A stretch of 64,000 nucleotides of DNA from Athripsodes cinereus. Its lineage: Eukaryota > Arthropoda > Insecta > Trichoptera > Leptoceridae. The first letter of the stretch is position 1. Each line of letters opens with the position of its first letter. The DNA lies in NCBI GenBank assembly GCA_947579605.1, contig OX388307.1:23289237-23353236 (forward strand), written 5' to 3'. Below are positions 22,967 to 34,174 of this stretch, in pieces. Made by a program: the position numbers and the translations under genes. The notes under the pieces are model-generated. The model was not told the DNA's origin. It ran no database searches and saw only the letters and a program-made list of their open reading frames with translations.

Positions 22967-25900
22967 TTATATATTAATAAATCTACTGTTACATGCACCA
23001 ATGATTTTCATATCAGTTTGTTTAGATTTCTGACTGACATATTGTAAATTAAGTCGCATTAAAAATAAATAATTAATAAAGTTACTAGTAGTTTGTCTTA
23101 CGGAGATAAGAGTGTGTCTCTGATTGTTCCTTATATTTTCCACCAAAGCAATTGGTTTTCCTTTTGCAATTGGTATGGTTGCTATTATTGTGAGATTACT
23201 ATCAAATATTTTAGTGACATTATTCTGAAATTGTTTACTCAACATTTCCATTTTTCCTATTTCATCAATTATCAAAACACCATTTTCCTGTCCAATCGCC
23301 TGTAATTACATGATTCTCTTTAATTTAAAATTTCATAAGTGTTGTGTATCATTACGCTATATAAAGAATTAAAATACTATAAAAATTAAATTACAGTAAA
23401 AATCTAGGTAATCAACTTAATAAAAAATCATTATATTAGTAACCGACATAATACAAATGTGTAATAATAACCTTTTCAAAAACCCGAGCTTGAATAGACT
23501 CAAACTCCTTTAGCAACACCACATACTTGCCAACTTTCCACTGTAACTCGGAGAGAGTTTCTCCACTGTCTTCACTTCTAGCGAGACGTCCTCTGGTGCC
23601 ATCCAAGCCAACCACGTCGAATCCAACTCTATAACCATTTTTCCTCACTTCCTCAGTGTAAAATCCATAAACAGGTAATTTTGATTGTGACAATAAGCTG
23701 CATACCTTCTTGACTACAGTGGTTTTCCCAATACCTGGTTAATATTGAAATATGTTTGTCAGAAAATGTACACAACATTCAATATAATTTGAAGCTATTT
23801 TTATGATTGTCTATGTCTAATCTTATCTTAGTTGCTTTCAATTTTTGTACTGTGGTAATTTCGGGGAATTTTTGGTCTATGATGCATGTAATATTAGTTG
23901 TTATATATTTAAGATTTGAATAAATAAGTTTAAAATAATTGCATTCTAATTTTAATGTAATAAATATCAATGAATTTAGTCAATCCATACATTAAAAAAT
24001 ATACTCAGATCATCAACATTCAAGGTGATGATGATGAGTTAATTAAATTAGTTTTCATTCATATTGTTGAACAGTGTTGCTAATTAACTGAATAAAAAAA
24101 ATAAAAGTTGTCCTCTCTGTGCCAAAATGACATTCAAGATGAATAAACCCTTAGCGCTCAGATCCCGCCACTGAGGCGATTTTATTATTTTGCGCTGCCA
24201 CTCTTTTTGGTGAGACGTGTGTTTGCGTAGTGTTTTGTGTGTGCTTAATAAAAAAAATAGTTATTTGTGCTTCATTTTCTTAATAAATAAATATTTAATT
24301 TAACCTTTATCAAAAATTTAATCCGAAATTTTTATTTTTTACGATAAAAACAGTTTGTAAAATTGAATCGATAAAATCGATTGATTTAGTTAAATTAAAA
24401 TGCCGGGTTTGGGCCATTTTGATTTAATCGAAATGGCAAAATTTACATGGTGTGGTCATGTGGATCGAATGGAAGAGGAAAGAATGACAAAGAAGATATA
24501 CTTGTCTGAAAGAAGGGGTGTGAGGAAGCCCTGGTATTTGAGAACTACTTGGTTCAAATTCTGAAGGACGGCCGTGTGTTGAGTAAGAGAAATCGACGTG
24601 CATGCATTAGAAATTGTATGAATGTGGAAGAAACGAAGGAAGTAAAGACAAATCTATATGGCGTTCCAGCCTCTCTGCCTACCCCACTTGAGATACTGCG
24701 TGAGAAAATAGTATAATAAAATGGCGGGAATATTGAAATTGTGGGAGATGCAAGACAGGGGCGTCTGAGCAGGAAAAGAGGAAGGGCAGGTACCATGGAC
24801 AAGGAAAAGAGACTTGGTGGGAAGCCACACTTCATAGCAAGGTGTGAGAAGTCAAAAAAAGAGTGTGCTGTATGCAGCAATCGAAAAATTCCTGGAGGAA
24901 GACGAGAAACTGAGTGAATTTGTGAAACATGTTCCAGGAAATCAGGTCTCCATCCAGGAGAATGCTTTAAAAAAATACCAAACAAAAAAAAAATACAAAT
25001 AAAATGGACTTTCTTTTATATTATACTTTTTATTTGAGTTAATTCAGTTAATAAATAATTGTTTTATCAAATAAATTTCGTTCGGAGAGTTCGTCGGTAG
25101 CCTGGAGGTAGAGTCTCGGCCTTCAGAACAAGAGGTCCGTGGTTCGATCCCAGGTGCCGGCAAACTCCCCTTTCACGGCACAAGCTTTTAGCTTAGTGTG
25201 AAAGGTGTATAAGGTTGTATTTGGGTTTATAACAAAACCCAGATATATCTTTTTTTAAAAAAAAAAAAAAAATTATTTAAATATCTCCTTGAATATAATT
25301 ATAATAAAAATTTACATCATAGTGGACTAACAATGGTTACATGGAACAAATCCTGGCATCATCTAAATAGAATAAACCATAGTGAAAAATGTTAATGATA
25401 TTAAAAATATTCCTAGATTGATTGACAAAAGACATTGATTATAACATTATGTATATATGGGCATTTTCAAATTTTTTTGCTTCGTTACGTAGTGGAACGT
25501 AAAAAAATATGTGTAACAAATTATGCCTGATTTTGTATTTAAAATATATATACAACAGTAACGGACGTGAGAAATCAATTACTTTTAAGTTTTGTGTTTT
25601 CTTTTTGTCAGGAAATGCGTTTTCGTGAAGCAATATCTCAAGAAATTTCCATTACATCACACAATTCAACGGGGTTTTAAATAAAAACATTTTAGTGAAT
25701 AGTTGTCGAAAGTATTTAATATAGTTATAATCACAACATTCTTTAAGAAAATATATAATTTTATTAGGAAAATAACGTAAAATGTCACATTTTCTGTCCA
25801 ATTGGTCCATTACGTTACGTTTTGTACTATACAGTAATGAGTTTTCTTATATTCTACACTAATTATGGCAAATTTGTTGGTGATTTGCACTTTCCAACAA

Positions 25901-28900
25901 CAATTCAGTTCACTATATTTTATATATTACAATAATACAGTTGTATCAGTTGTTGGAATAAAATCTAAAAAAAATAGTCGGAGATATAATAGGACAGTAA
26001 CGTAATAGGAAGTCTCTCGTTACGTAATGGAAAAGTAAAGCTAACGTCGCATGGTAATAATATTCATTAATTATATCAGTCGAAAATCTGAGATAAGTTT
26101 TTTGTTTTTATATATTTTATTTATTTATTTATACATATTCACGGCTTTCGCCTTTTACATGTTAATAAAGAGAAAAAAAATAATAACAATTAAATCCAAA
26201 ATAATATAAACAAAAAGTAAAAAATGATAATAGCAATTATATTCATATGTCAGTTTATAAAAAGTAATATTATGATCTCGTATGCAATGTCAAAAAACAA
26301 TAATTATTAACATCTTTTAATATAGTCGGAAGATTAAATTATTCAATGTAAGCAGGCTTTACAATTCCATTACGTAACAGTTTTTTTCCACCAATACATA
26401 ACGTTCCGTAATGGACGTGACGTATAAGTATCGATCTCTGTTCATCCACATGTTTACACCTTGTTAGTGAATATAAGGATGCATTCGACTTGTAATTCAA
26501 AATGAACAATATTTAATATGTAATTAGAGTCCAAAAGAAACAAATAAAACTCTTAACTTACCTTAGAAATCTGCGTTCGTAATGGAACACCAATTTTAGT
26601 GAGCCACAACGTGGACCAGTTCCGTCACAAGAATCTGCACAACCGAAGTTTTTACACAATATAGCGGCATTCATAGACTAATATAATGTTGCCATTAATT
26701 ATAATCGACACTCGATTTGACCAAAATAAGTAAAACAGAGGTTTAGAATGGCCGTGACGTAATAGGAATTCCACTTTTTGTGATTTGAAGGACAGGAAAA
26801 AAATACATATTTAACATATTTCTGGTTTGCTTTATGATATTTTATGGGACTTTATTGAATTTAGAGACAATTAAGTTATAAATGAAGTCATAAAACCTGT
26901 GAATATAATGGGTAGACAAATATAATTTTGTTGTTAAAGTTGAGAAGTACGCTGAAGACATGTTGAAATATGTCATTCCGTGTTATTGATTTACACATTA
27001 ACTTGCAAAATTTAAATAGTTACCTGTTATTTTTATGCTTAACTAAGAAAAAAATCATCATTTTATCAATAATTGTGATTTCGGGCAAAACTGAAATAAT
27101 TGGTCATTTAAGAAACGATTTTGAATTCTCGAGACGCGTACGTTATACTCATAGCAAAAAAATCTGAAAATGCCCATATATTTGACATCCCAGCATGGGC
27201 AAGCCAGAAGCAATAATAATAATAAAAATCTTTACTGCACAAAAAAATCAAACATTTATCTCTGCCAAAGCCTCTGCCCGACTGTACGCAGTGAAATGGA
27301 GTAAAACCTTCACCTCATACTATCTCCTGCGTAAAATCAAGTGATCTTTCATCAATGGAATGCATGTTGCACATGCATTTCCGATGAAAATTTGATCACA
27401 CAGTCATTCATAATATGCGATACTCCCCGCATACTGGATTTAATGTTGTGTCGGCCATTCTGCGAGATGGTCCTGAAGAAGCACATGTATACACAATGCA
27501 GAAACACAACACCCATTCTGCAAATCCAATCTGCATATTCCGGTGACGGGCCATGCCTCGTCCCACATGCAAAGGCAAGAGCCAAGTCTCTGCCCGACTG
27601 TACGCAGTGAAATGGAGTAAAACCTTCACCTCATACTATCTCCTGCGTAAAATCAAGTGATCTTTCATCAATGGAATGCATGTTGCACATGCATTTCCGA
27701 TGAAAATTTGATCACACAGTCATTCATAATATGCGATACTCCCCGCATACTGGATTTAATGTTGTGTCGGCCATTCTGCGAGATGGTCCTGAAGAAGCAC
27801 ATGTATACACAATGCAGAAACACAACACCCATTCTGCAAATCCAATCTGCATATTCCGGTGACGGGCCATGCCTCGTCCCACATGCAAAGGCAAGAGCCA
27901 AGTCTCTGCCCGACTGTACGCAGTGAAATGGAGTAAAACCTTCACCTCATATATATATATATATATATATATAGGTTATAACAATTTTATTAAATAAATT
28001 ATACACCGGGCATGTCATGCATGCACAAAAATTTTCACAATTTAATTCCATTTTTTTAACGAAGTTAATTTTTCAAGTATGTGTAAACAATAGAAATATC
28101 ACTCGTATGACAAAAGGTCCTGAGTATGCTTACCATAAAATGTTTCAAACTTTACGATGACAATCTCAGATTTGACATATTCGCACTGGTTTTGCCGTAT
28201 CTCAAAACTTAAGTAGCAACCCACCTATGTAAGAAAATAGAGTAAGTCTACACTATGCACAAATTTGGAAAAAATAAAAATGCATACACCCACGCACCAA
28301 ACAGTTATATACACATTCATCTATGTGAATTTTACATTCTATTTACTATTCACTTAGATCATTGTAGTGCCATTCTATTTGTCTACATTATTTTTATTTT
28401 TTTTAAAAAAGATATATCTGGGTTTTTGTTATAAACCCAAATACAACCTTATACACCTTTCACAGAAAGCTACTAAAAGCTTGTGTCGTGAAAGGAGAGT
28501 TTGCCGGCACCTGGTATCGAACCATGGACCCCATGTTCACGAGGCCGAGACTCTACCTCCAGGCTACCGACGAACTCGAATTAAGAAGAACAAAACACAT
28601 TAGTCTCTTCCCATGGCGCTGAGCCACTCCACTAGATATTTTTTGTTAAAACCACAACATAAAAATTTGCTACGATGTGGTGCGACAATATAATTATCAA
28701 ATATAGAATAACTACATGAATAGAATAATGTATTGAATTTTTTTGGTATTTATTTCGTAAAACTCCAATATATACAAATAAATAATATATTAATGGTTTT
28801 ACATGTATAATAATGAATTATGTATATAAAGAATAATGTATATTAAAATTTGCTTATGTTTTCGGCATTCACAATATAACAATTTCTAGACATGATATGA

Positions 28901-29366
28901 TTTTTTAGATTATTATGTACTAATTGTTATTTTTTGAGCTTTTTATTTGCTACCGCGGTTTCGGTGGAGCGTCCACCATTAACGAGCGTTAATCTAAAAC
29001 TTAAAAGTTCAAAGTAAAAGTAAAAAGCTCAAAAAATAACAATTAGTACATAATAATCTAAAAAATCATATCATATATATTAAAATTCCCTATGATTTGC
29101 GAACTCTGGAGAGTGTGGAGGTGTTCAAGACGAGGTTAAAAACCCTATTGTTCGGGAGGTGTTATGATTCTTGAATGGGCCCTTGCGGTGGTTTTTCCAC
29201 AAAACGGCGCATCATAAATAGGTCGTCTAATTATTATTATTATTATATAAGTGCCTAAATATTCATTATTAAGAAATTAGCAAGCAATAAGATGAAGGGA
29301 GAACTATAAACAAGTTGTACCTGGTGGGCCAGTCAAAATAATTCTGTGGCCTGATTCCCTGCTCAT
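22967..29366 (-). CDS. NTPCR: cancer-related nucleoside-triphosphatase (NTPCR/THEP1 family), three exons
   Basis: The coding exons on the minus strand are 29321-29366, 23472-23734 and 22967-23299 (642 bases, 213 residues). All splice sites are GT-AG and phases agree. Walker A GPPGIGKTT (residues 13-21) is split across the first intron. TFYTEEV-type sequence (YGFYTEEVRKNGYRVGFDVV), Walker B IIDEIGKMEM (113-122) and KGKPIALVENIRN match vertebrate NTPCR closely in order and spacing. The family hydrolyses nucleoside triphosphates with broad specificity and slow turnover; its cellular role is poorly known. The vertebrate protein is about 190 residues, so this one has a C-terminal extension. The first intron is about 5.6 kb and packed with repeats; the second is 172 bases. 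A transposon inverted repeat lies 25 bases upstream of the ATG, so the promoter must be short or transposon-derived. Confidence 0.9.
23735..24429 (-). other. intron sequence, no recognised feature
   Basis: This part of NTPCR intron 1 is AT-rich without coding signal. A slightly GC-richer block near 24165-24250 has no recognisable motif. Confidence 0.5.
24430..24715 (+). pseudogene. RTE-type ORF2 C-terminal fragment
   Basis: Codons for WCGHVDRMEEERMTKKIYLS are followed, after a small deletion and frame break, by KDGRVLSKRNRRACIRNCMN and a PASLPTPL-type frameshifted end. It is the same family as 9911, 31620 and 33335, 5'-truncated, inside the NTPCR intron. Confidence 0.8.
24760..24990 (+). pseudogene. 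piggyBac-like transposase C-terminal cysteine-rich domain
   Basis: The frame reads GKPHFIARCEKSKKECAVCS, then RKIPGGRRETE, a TGA stop, then ICETCSRKSGLHPGECFKK. The C-x-x-C ... C-x-x-C ... C-F-K-x-Y-H pattern is the C-terminal zinc-binding domain of piggyBac (PGBD-type) transposases, which helps bind the transposon end. The internal stop and absence of the catalytic domain show it is a relic. Confidence 0.8.
25080..25270 (+). repeat. tRNA-derived SINE with poly(A)-rich end
   Basis: Box A-like TAGCCTGGAGGTAGAG (25098-25113) and box B GGTTCGATCCC (25141-25151) are followed by GGTGCCGGCAAACTCC and a unique body. The body ends in an inverted pair, GGGTTTATAACAAAACCC, and an A-rich tail at 25255-25272. 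A second copy lies in opposite orientation at 28399-28590. Confidence 0.9.
25458..27176. mobile_element. TA/TATA-flanked element with many TTACGTAATGGA repeats
   Basis: The left end TGGGCATTTTCAAATTTTTT and the right end are inverted copies with one mismatch, flanked by TATA on both sides. The interior repeats variants of TTACGTAATGGA in both orientations at about nine places (for example 25485, 25800, 25992, 26012, 26370, 26405, 26575, 26755). Such iterons could be transposase binding sites. No clear transposase is visible. 26120-26200 contains a retroposon-like tail (ATTCACGGC..CGCCTTTTACATG on the plus strand). Confidence 0.65.
27195..27265 (-). repeat. antisense LINE/SINE 3' tail
   Basis: On the minus strand it reads TTTTTTGTGCAGTAAAG followed by (TTA)n, the same tail as at 14615-14660. 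Confidence 0.5.
27272..27950 (+). repeat. tandem repeat of a 316-bp unit, two full copies and a partial third
   Basis: CTCTGCCCGACTGTACGCAG starts at 27272, 27588 and 27904. The two full units look identical, so the duplication is recent or homogenised. The unit is GC-richer than its surroundings. Its open frames on both strands are not supported as genes. The third copy ends in a dinucleotide run. Confidence 0.95.
27948..27974 (+). repeat. (AT)n microsatellite
   Basis: About 13 AT units directly follow the truncated third copy of the 316-bp repeat. Confidence 0.95.
27975..28398. other. intron stretch without a recognised feature
   Basis: AT-rich NTPCR intron sequence with no coding signal. 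Confidence 0.5.
28399..28590 (-). repeat. tRNA-derived SINE, second copy, antisense
   Basis: It is the reverse complement of the family at 25080, with box B GGTTCGATACC, GGTGCCGGCAAACTC and a TTTGGGTTTATAACAAAAACCC end. Small differences from the first copy show independent ageing. It lies sense-oriented with respect to NTPCR, whose first intron it occupies. Confidence 0.9.
28864..29074. repeat. perfect 54-bp-arm hairpin next to a conserved motif
   Basis: The left arm 28892-28945 and right arm 29021-29074 are perfect inverted copies separated by about 75 bases. The left arm begins directly after AACAATTTCTAGACAT, and the loop contains GCTACCGCGGTTTCGGTG. The same flanking motif and a similar loop motif occur at 47254-47395, where the arms have a different sequence. 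Confidence 0.8.
29076..29240 (+). pseudogene. non-LTR ORF2 C-terminal end and 3' tail
   Basis: A frame reading DLRTLESVEVFKTRLKTLLF then a stop at 29172-29174 is the typical last stretch of CR1/Jockey-group ORF2 proteins (V-x-x-F-K-x-x-L-K-x-x-L-F). It is followed by a hairpin-rich 3' UTR and a (TTA)n tail near 29230. It is heavily 5'-truncated. Confidence 0.7.
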
Positions 29367-29813
29367 ATCTGTAACATTATAAAAACACTTAATATCGTCC
29401 CTCGTCTGACTAACTGTCGTAACTGACTTTTTTGACAAAACTGAGTTATGACCGCCACCATGTATTTTGATTTGATACGCATGTTCTCACCGAAGATCAC
29501 AGCTGTAGCTGCTGCTGTTATCCTGGAACAGCTTTCTGATTTGTTGTCGTATCTACGAATTAATCAAAATAATATCTCACTAACGGACGTAAGTGCAGAT
29601 ACTACAGTTAGTGTGATTTTTTTATAAATGAAAAACATATCCGATGTAGGCCCTACCTTGAAATACGACACTTAATATAGTCATTAACTGGGAATAACTT
29701 TTCATTTATTTTCACATAGGATAGCATTTTTCTTTGTTGGAATCATTATAGTAGAGATTCTCAATATCCCGATCATAATTTAGTATAGCATAAAGTACTG
29801 AAAGAATTAATAT

Positions 29814-31600
29814 GTCAAATATTTACGAAGTGCGGCCACATGATTTTGAAGTTGACGGCTCATTGAGGGAAGTACTAAGGAAAACATCTTCCAAGGTCAA
29901 TAAAAATAAACAACCAAAAGATCACAGAAAGGAATACATGACCCAAGTATCCAAAAAAATTGTTGCAAAGTGGATGCTAAAACCTGCGTGAAACATTGAA
30001 ATTTGTTAGGCAGCATCTCGTCAATGTTACCTTTTTAACCAATGTACTCCCGAAATGATTTGAGAAGATTTTTGGGGTCTTGGATCGATACAATTACAAC
30101 GCGAGTACATCGTTATACACAACAAAAATTGGGACGAAAAAAAACTGCTGGTTTGAATTCTAGAAGAAATTTTACAATTTATTAGCATCTTCTGCTAGAC
30201 GGACAGCAGATATGCCGAACATTTTTTTTAAATACACTGAGTGTTGGAAAAAAAACGGTTAAACCAGCAATCGATAAAATTACTCCGACGAGGATTTTAG
30301 GAAAAGAAAATCGTGGCGGGCGCAAAGCATTTTACATTGAAAGTGATCTGAGAATGAGACGCAATATTGAGGAACAAATTGAGAGATTTCCAAAAGTTGA
30401 GTCTCACTATTGTCGTAGACGACATGAAAATACTTGCATAGTGACTTGACATTGAGAAATGCACGCTTTGTTTCTGGATACTTTGAAAAACAATCCTGAA
30501 AAACTAAGTTTTGTATCATACAGAAGAGTTTTAATATAAAAAAATCTGTCTTTCCATCTACCGAAAAAGGATCAGTGTAGCTTGTGTACGACATATTGCG
30601 AAGGCTCAGAAGATGTTAAAACTAAATTGAAAAATCAATAACTTAAGCATGAAAATAAAAATAAAAAAACTTGTTAGTCCTGCTAGAATGGTTGGCAAAA
30701 CAAAGGCTCAGCAAGATTCTGCAACACAGTGTGCTACGTTTGATATGCAGCAAGTTATCAACTTACCAATCAGCAATGAAAATGCAGTTTTCAATAAAAG
30801 ACGTTTATTAGTATATAACTTTACAATATACGATATGTCTTCTGATGAGTGCTATCGTTTCACGTGGCATGAAGGTGCAAGCAAGAGGGGTTCCTCTGAA
30901 ATTTAAACTACGTTTTTCTTTTCTGAATATGTATGATGAAAAATGTTATAAAAAAATATATTTATTTGCCGACGACTGTAGCGGTCAAAAAAAAATTCAA
31001 TAATCGCTTCTACCCTAATTAACTTTATAAATAATTCAAGAAATAATAATGAAATAAAATTACGTTTATCTGTTCCATGTCACGGACAAAGTGAAGGTGA
31101 TTCGGTACACAGTGCCATTAACTATTCGCTTAAGAAAAGTGGTAACATTTTTGTCCCTAGTCAATTAGTTCCTATTTTCAAATTAGCAGGTAGAAACAAA
31201 CCTTTCACCGTTACACCCCACAACTATTCAGATTTTTTGGATTTTAAGAAATTATCAATTGAGCTACGTCTTCTCTCCCTTCGAATTGACGACACAGGGC
31301 TAAATGTAAACTGGATAGAGATGACGTAATTTTCAGTAGAAAAACACAGTCTTACTAAGTTTTCTTTTAAAACTAGTGATGGTGAAACGAATTATCGTTC
31401 AATATCCTTGAACCGACAAGTATCTAAAATAATATTGCATAACGAGATTTCTCGACTCAAATCCACTCCATCTAAAATTTCCCAGGTAAAATATGCTGAC
31501 TTGATGTCTTTGACTACTGGCGATACATCGATGATAACATTACTCAAGGAGGCTGAGTTTTATAAGTCCTTCCATCACTAAATTCGTTATTTTGAAAATA
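29814..31600 (+). pseudogene. degenerate transposase-like gene (DDCSGQKKN / GDSVHS type)
   Basis: Several blocks occur in the order of a widespread insect transposon-encoded protein. They are: SRRNFTIYYHLLLDGQQI near 30160; RKAFYIESDLR near 30330; KDQCSLCTTYCEG near 30565 (a Cys pair); FDMQQVINLPI and YRFTWHEGASKRGSSEI at 30740-30905; LFADDCSGQKKN near 30962; and CHGQSEGDSVHSAIN near 31080. The Asp-Cys-x-Gly-Gln block followed by a GHxxxxxDSVHS-like block suggests an RNase H-fold nuclease (DUF7869-like proteins look like this). Many stops and frameshifts show it is dead. I am unsure of the superfamily. Confidence 0.7.
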
Positions 31601-31619
31601 ATCACGAAATTTAATTTTA

Positions 31620-31760
31620 GAGTAAAAGAAACTGACGTGCGTGCATGAGAAATTGTATGACTGTGGAGGAAGCGAAAGAAGTATGTAAGGACAGATCTAA
31701 TTGGCGTTCCGTTCTCTCTGCCTACCCCAATTGGGATACGGCGTGACGGAAAAGATAGAA
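31620..31760 (+). pseudogene. RTE-type ORF2 C-terminal fragment
   Basis: Codons for RACMRNCMTVEEAKEVCKDR and SNWRSVLSAYPNWDTA end at TGA near 31745. This is the same C-terminus as at 9911, 24430 and 33335, with only the last 45 or so codons retained. Confidence 0.85.
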
Positions 31761-32569
31761 TTTAATTTAATTTATTAACATCTGATGATGAGGATGAGAA
31801 GTCTCGAACACCATAATCTGTATACTAATTTATTTTTTAGTGATTTACTATCATTTTATTTTCCATAAAACTGCTGTTATTACATTGTAAACACTCTTGT
31901 TAATTAATATACTTTCTCATATTATAAAATCGTTTTGTTTTAACCTTTGACTCTTAAAATAGTTAAGTCCTATCTGAGCACAACTAAATACGGCCATGAA
32001 AAAAAAATCTCACAAAGAGTCCTATCTACTTTGACGGCGCATAAAAAAAAATCCAATATACTTATGGAAATTAATTTATCATAAAAATTATTCAAAGATA
32101 CATAAAAATACAAATAAAATAATAAAATACATTTAGAGTCTTTCGTATTGCTGGGAGAGACGAAACTATGCACGCCAAAACACTAAAAATGCTCTCCTGA
32201 ACAATTTACATTTCACCAGTTACGACAGTTAGTCAGATGAGGGACGATATGTAACAATCATATTAGTATTCCCTCCTTTCAAAACACTATCGGCCGGTCT
32301 CAATAAGCGATCTATCTCCGAACTTTTGTTAAAAATCGATCTATCTTTACGTTTTTCCGTTTCAATAAACATAGCTGAGATAGAATCGCTATCCAAATTC
32401 TCCATCTATCTCTCGGAGTGCTGCGAGTTATATAATGTATGGAAATCAACGAAAATGCGTTTCAATATCCTATCTCAAGTTGTTAGTCGTATCCGTGGTA
32501 ACAAATTTTTGTATGGTTTTGTTATCGCCGGACTTTGACAGATAAGATCTGTTTACAGTGGAGTTTATG

Positions 32570-32665
32570 CAGCTATTCCTGTCCACTGCTGAACATAAGC
32601 CTCCCCCATATGTCTCTCTATCTCTGTCTTGGGCTTTCTGCAACCAGTCACCAGCGATTCTTTGA
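32570..32665. repeat. short LINE-derived piece
   Basis: A string with TCCACTGCTGAACATAAGCC and TCCCCCATATGTC resembles a sequence often found near RTE/BovB-like 3' ends in insects. It is too short to classify. Confidence 0.35.
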
Positions 32666-32996
32666 CTTTAAGAGGTTGCGGTAAAATAAAAAAATGTATT
32701 CAAGCGACGAAAGCGATTAAGAATTATTCGAAGCTGGAGTATATTTTGATTATATATAAAATTCTCATGTCACAGCGTTTGTTACCATATTCCTCCGAAA
32801 CGACTGGACATATTTTGATGAAATTTTGTGTGCTTATCGGTTAGATCTGAGAATCGGTCAACATATATTTTTCATATCATTAAAAGCTAAGGGTGGTCCA
32901 CCCCGAATTTTTTTATTTTATTTTTTGGACAAATTTTATATTTTTATTTTTTATATGGCGAGTAATAGTTTATAACTCCTTAAGAGAATCAGCCAA

Positions 32997-33233
32997 CAAC
33001 GAGCTAACTGGATTGGCCACAACATCAGGCATCCAGGACTACTCATCGCCATCGCAGAGGGTAAGACCGAGGGGACAAATGGCAGAGGCCGACCAAGAGA
33101 CGCATATATGGACCAACTGAAGAGAGACATGAACTGTGGCTCATACGTAGGGCTAAAAAGACTGGCTGAGAATAGAGACGAATGGAGAAGAAAAACCAAA
33201 CTCGTTGCAGACCAATCCAGTGGATTGTAACTC
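32997..33233 (+). pseudogene. non-LTR ORF2 C-terminal fragment
   Basis: The frame reads RANWIGHNIRHPGLLIAIAE, then GRGRPRDAYMDQLKRDM and VGLKRLAENRDEWRRKTK, ending at TAA. W-I-G-H, G-K-x-x-G-x-x-G-R-G-R-P and L-K-x-L-A-E-x-R-x-x-W-R are the usual end of RTE-group ORF2 proteins. This is a different family from the one at 33335. Confidence 0.8.
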
Positions 33234-33334
33234 ATTATATATTATATATATATGGCGAGTCATTAATAAATACATACAGCACTAAATTGTCACCCTTTTA
33301 CCATTAACACCTATTTTTTAATAGCGATATAAGT

Positions 33335-33600
33335 ATATGGCAATGACAAAAAGGATATACTTGTCTGAAAGAAAGGGTGTGAGCAATCGCGGGCGTCCGA
33401 GAGCCACGTGGATCAAATTCTCAAGGACGGCCGCGTGTTCAGTAAGAGGAACCGACGTGCGTGTATGAGAAACTGTATGAATGTGGAGGAAGCGAAGGAA
33501 GTTTGTAAAGATATATCTGTTTGGCGTTCCGTTCTCTCTGCCTACCCCACTTGGGACACGGCGTGAGGGCCGTGAGGGTATAGTAAAGTATGGTAGTATA
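33335..33600 (+). pseudogene. RTE-type ORF2 C-terminal fragment and 3' tail
   Basis: Codons for MTKRIYLSERKGV are followed by a small deletion and then LKDGRVFSKRNRRACMRNCM, CKDISVWRSVLSAYPTWDTA and a stop. The 3' end has GGGTATAGTA-type repeats. It is the best-preserved end of this RTE family in the window. Confidence 0.85.
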
Positions 33601-33677
33601 ATGTATATGGCAAAACATCGTGTTTCTTAAATCCTTGGGCGCGCATATAATCATTTTTAGTGGTATTAGTAAAGTTT

Positions 33678-33822
33678 TTTAATATTTTTTTAAAATGAAA
33701 CACGAAATATAAGTATTCCACTATTGACTTTATTTATTTTTGCGAGCCGGCTTGCAAAAATAAATAAAGTCAATAGTGGAATAACTATAATATCGTGTTT
33801 CATTTTAAAAAATATTAAAATG
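33678..33822. repeat. long near-perfect palindrome
   Basis: Arms of about 65-70 bases (AATATTTTTTTAAAATGAAA... and its complement) surround a loop of only about six bases, centred on GCGAGCCGGCTT near 33743. A single small indel interrupts the arms. GCGAGCCGGCTT preceded by TTGACTT-ATTT recurs at 60946-60972 without the palindrome. Confidence 0.9.
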
Positions 33823-34174
33823 AACTTCCACGAAGAACCGTCGGTCGATAAATTAAACTTTGTAAAGTTTTTTGACTCAAAACATTCGTAATTATAATAT
33901 GATGCGGATATCAATCGCATCGGCAATTGGAGGGAGCAGCGATAGGAACCCTATCTATCTCTGGCCACTTACTTTTTCTTTAATGAGACGCGGGTCGAAG
34001 ATAGATACGAATTGGCGTTCTATCTCGGATCGCGTCGACAAGGCTATCTCGGTTAGATTATTGAGACCGGCCATTAGTCAATCTATTACATACATAATTT
34101 TTAAGTCAAAAATTCGTTGAGAGTTTCCTATCAAATGATAGATTGGTAATCAGTATTAAACAAGGGTTGGTTTT

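Larger units (their letters stand above)
29392..32250. mobile_element. decayed DNA transposon with 34-bp inverted repeats
   Basis: ATATCGTCCCTCGTCTGACT at 29392 opens a 34-base repeat that recurs inverted at 32217-32250 with one mismatch. The flanking ATAT is palindromic, so the duplication (TA or ATAT) cannot be resolved. It encloses a frame-broken transposase-like gene (29814-31600) and an RTE fragment (31620-31760). The left end lies 25 bases upstream of the NTPCR start codon. Confidence 0.65.
32292..34072. mobile_element. DNA transposon with GGCCGGTCTCAATAA ends
   Basis: The 15-base end at 32292 is exactly inverted at 34058-34072. Both subterminal regions repeat TATCTC/GAGATA strings many times (32310-32480 and 33905-34055), which ties the two ends to one element. 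The target duplication is unclear. The interior has been invaded by LINE fragments (32570-32665, 32997-33233, 33335-33600) and holds a long palindrome. Confidence 0.65.

Noticed and set aside
24554..24985. 143-codon open frame on the minus strand
   Set aside because: It runs antisense across an RTE fragment and a piggyBac fragment whose plus-strand frames have recognisable motifs. It is a shadow.
25098..25151. Functional tRNA gene
   Set aside because: Promoter boxes are present but the cloverleaf stems do not pair well, a non-tRNA body and A-rich tail follow, and a second dispersed copy exists. It is a SINE.
27341..27945. Identical open frames on both strands, 316 bases apart
   Set aside because: They are produced by the tandem repeat; no start context, splice signal or motif supports them.
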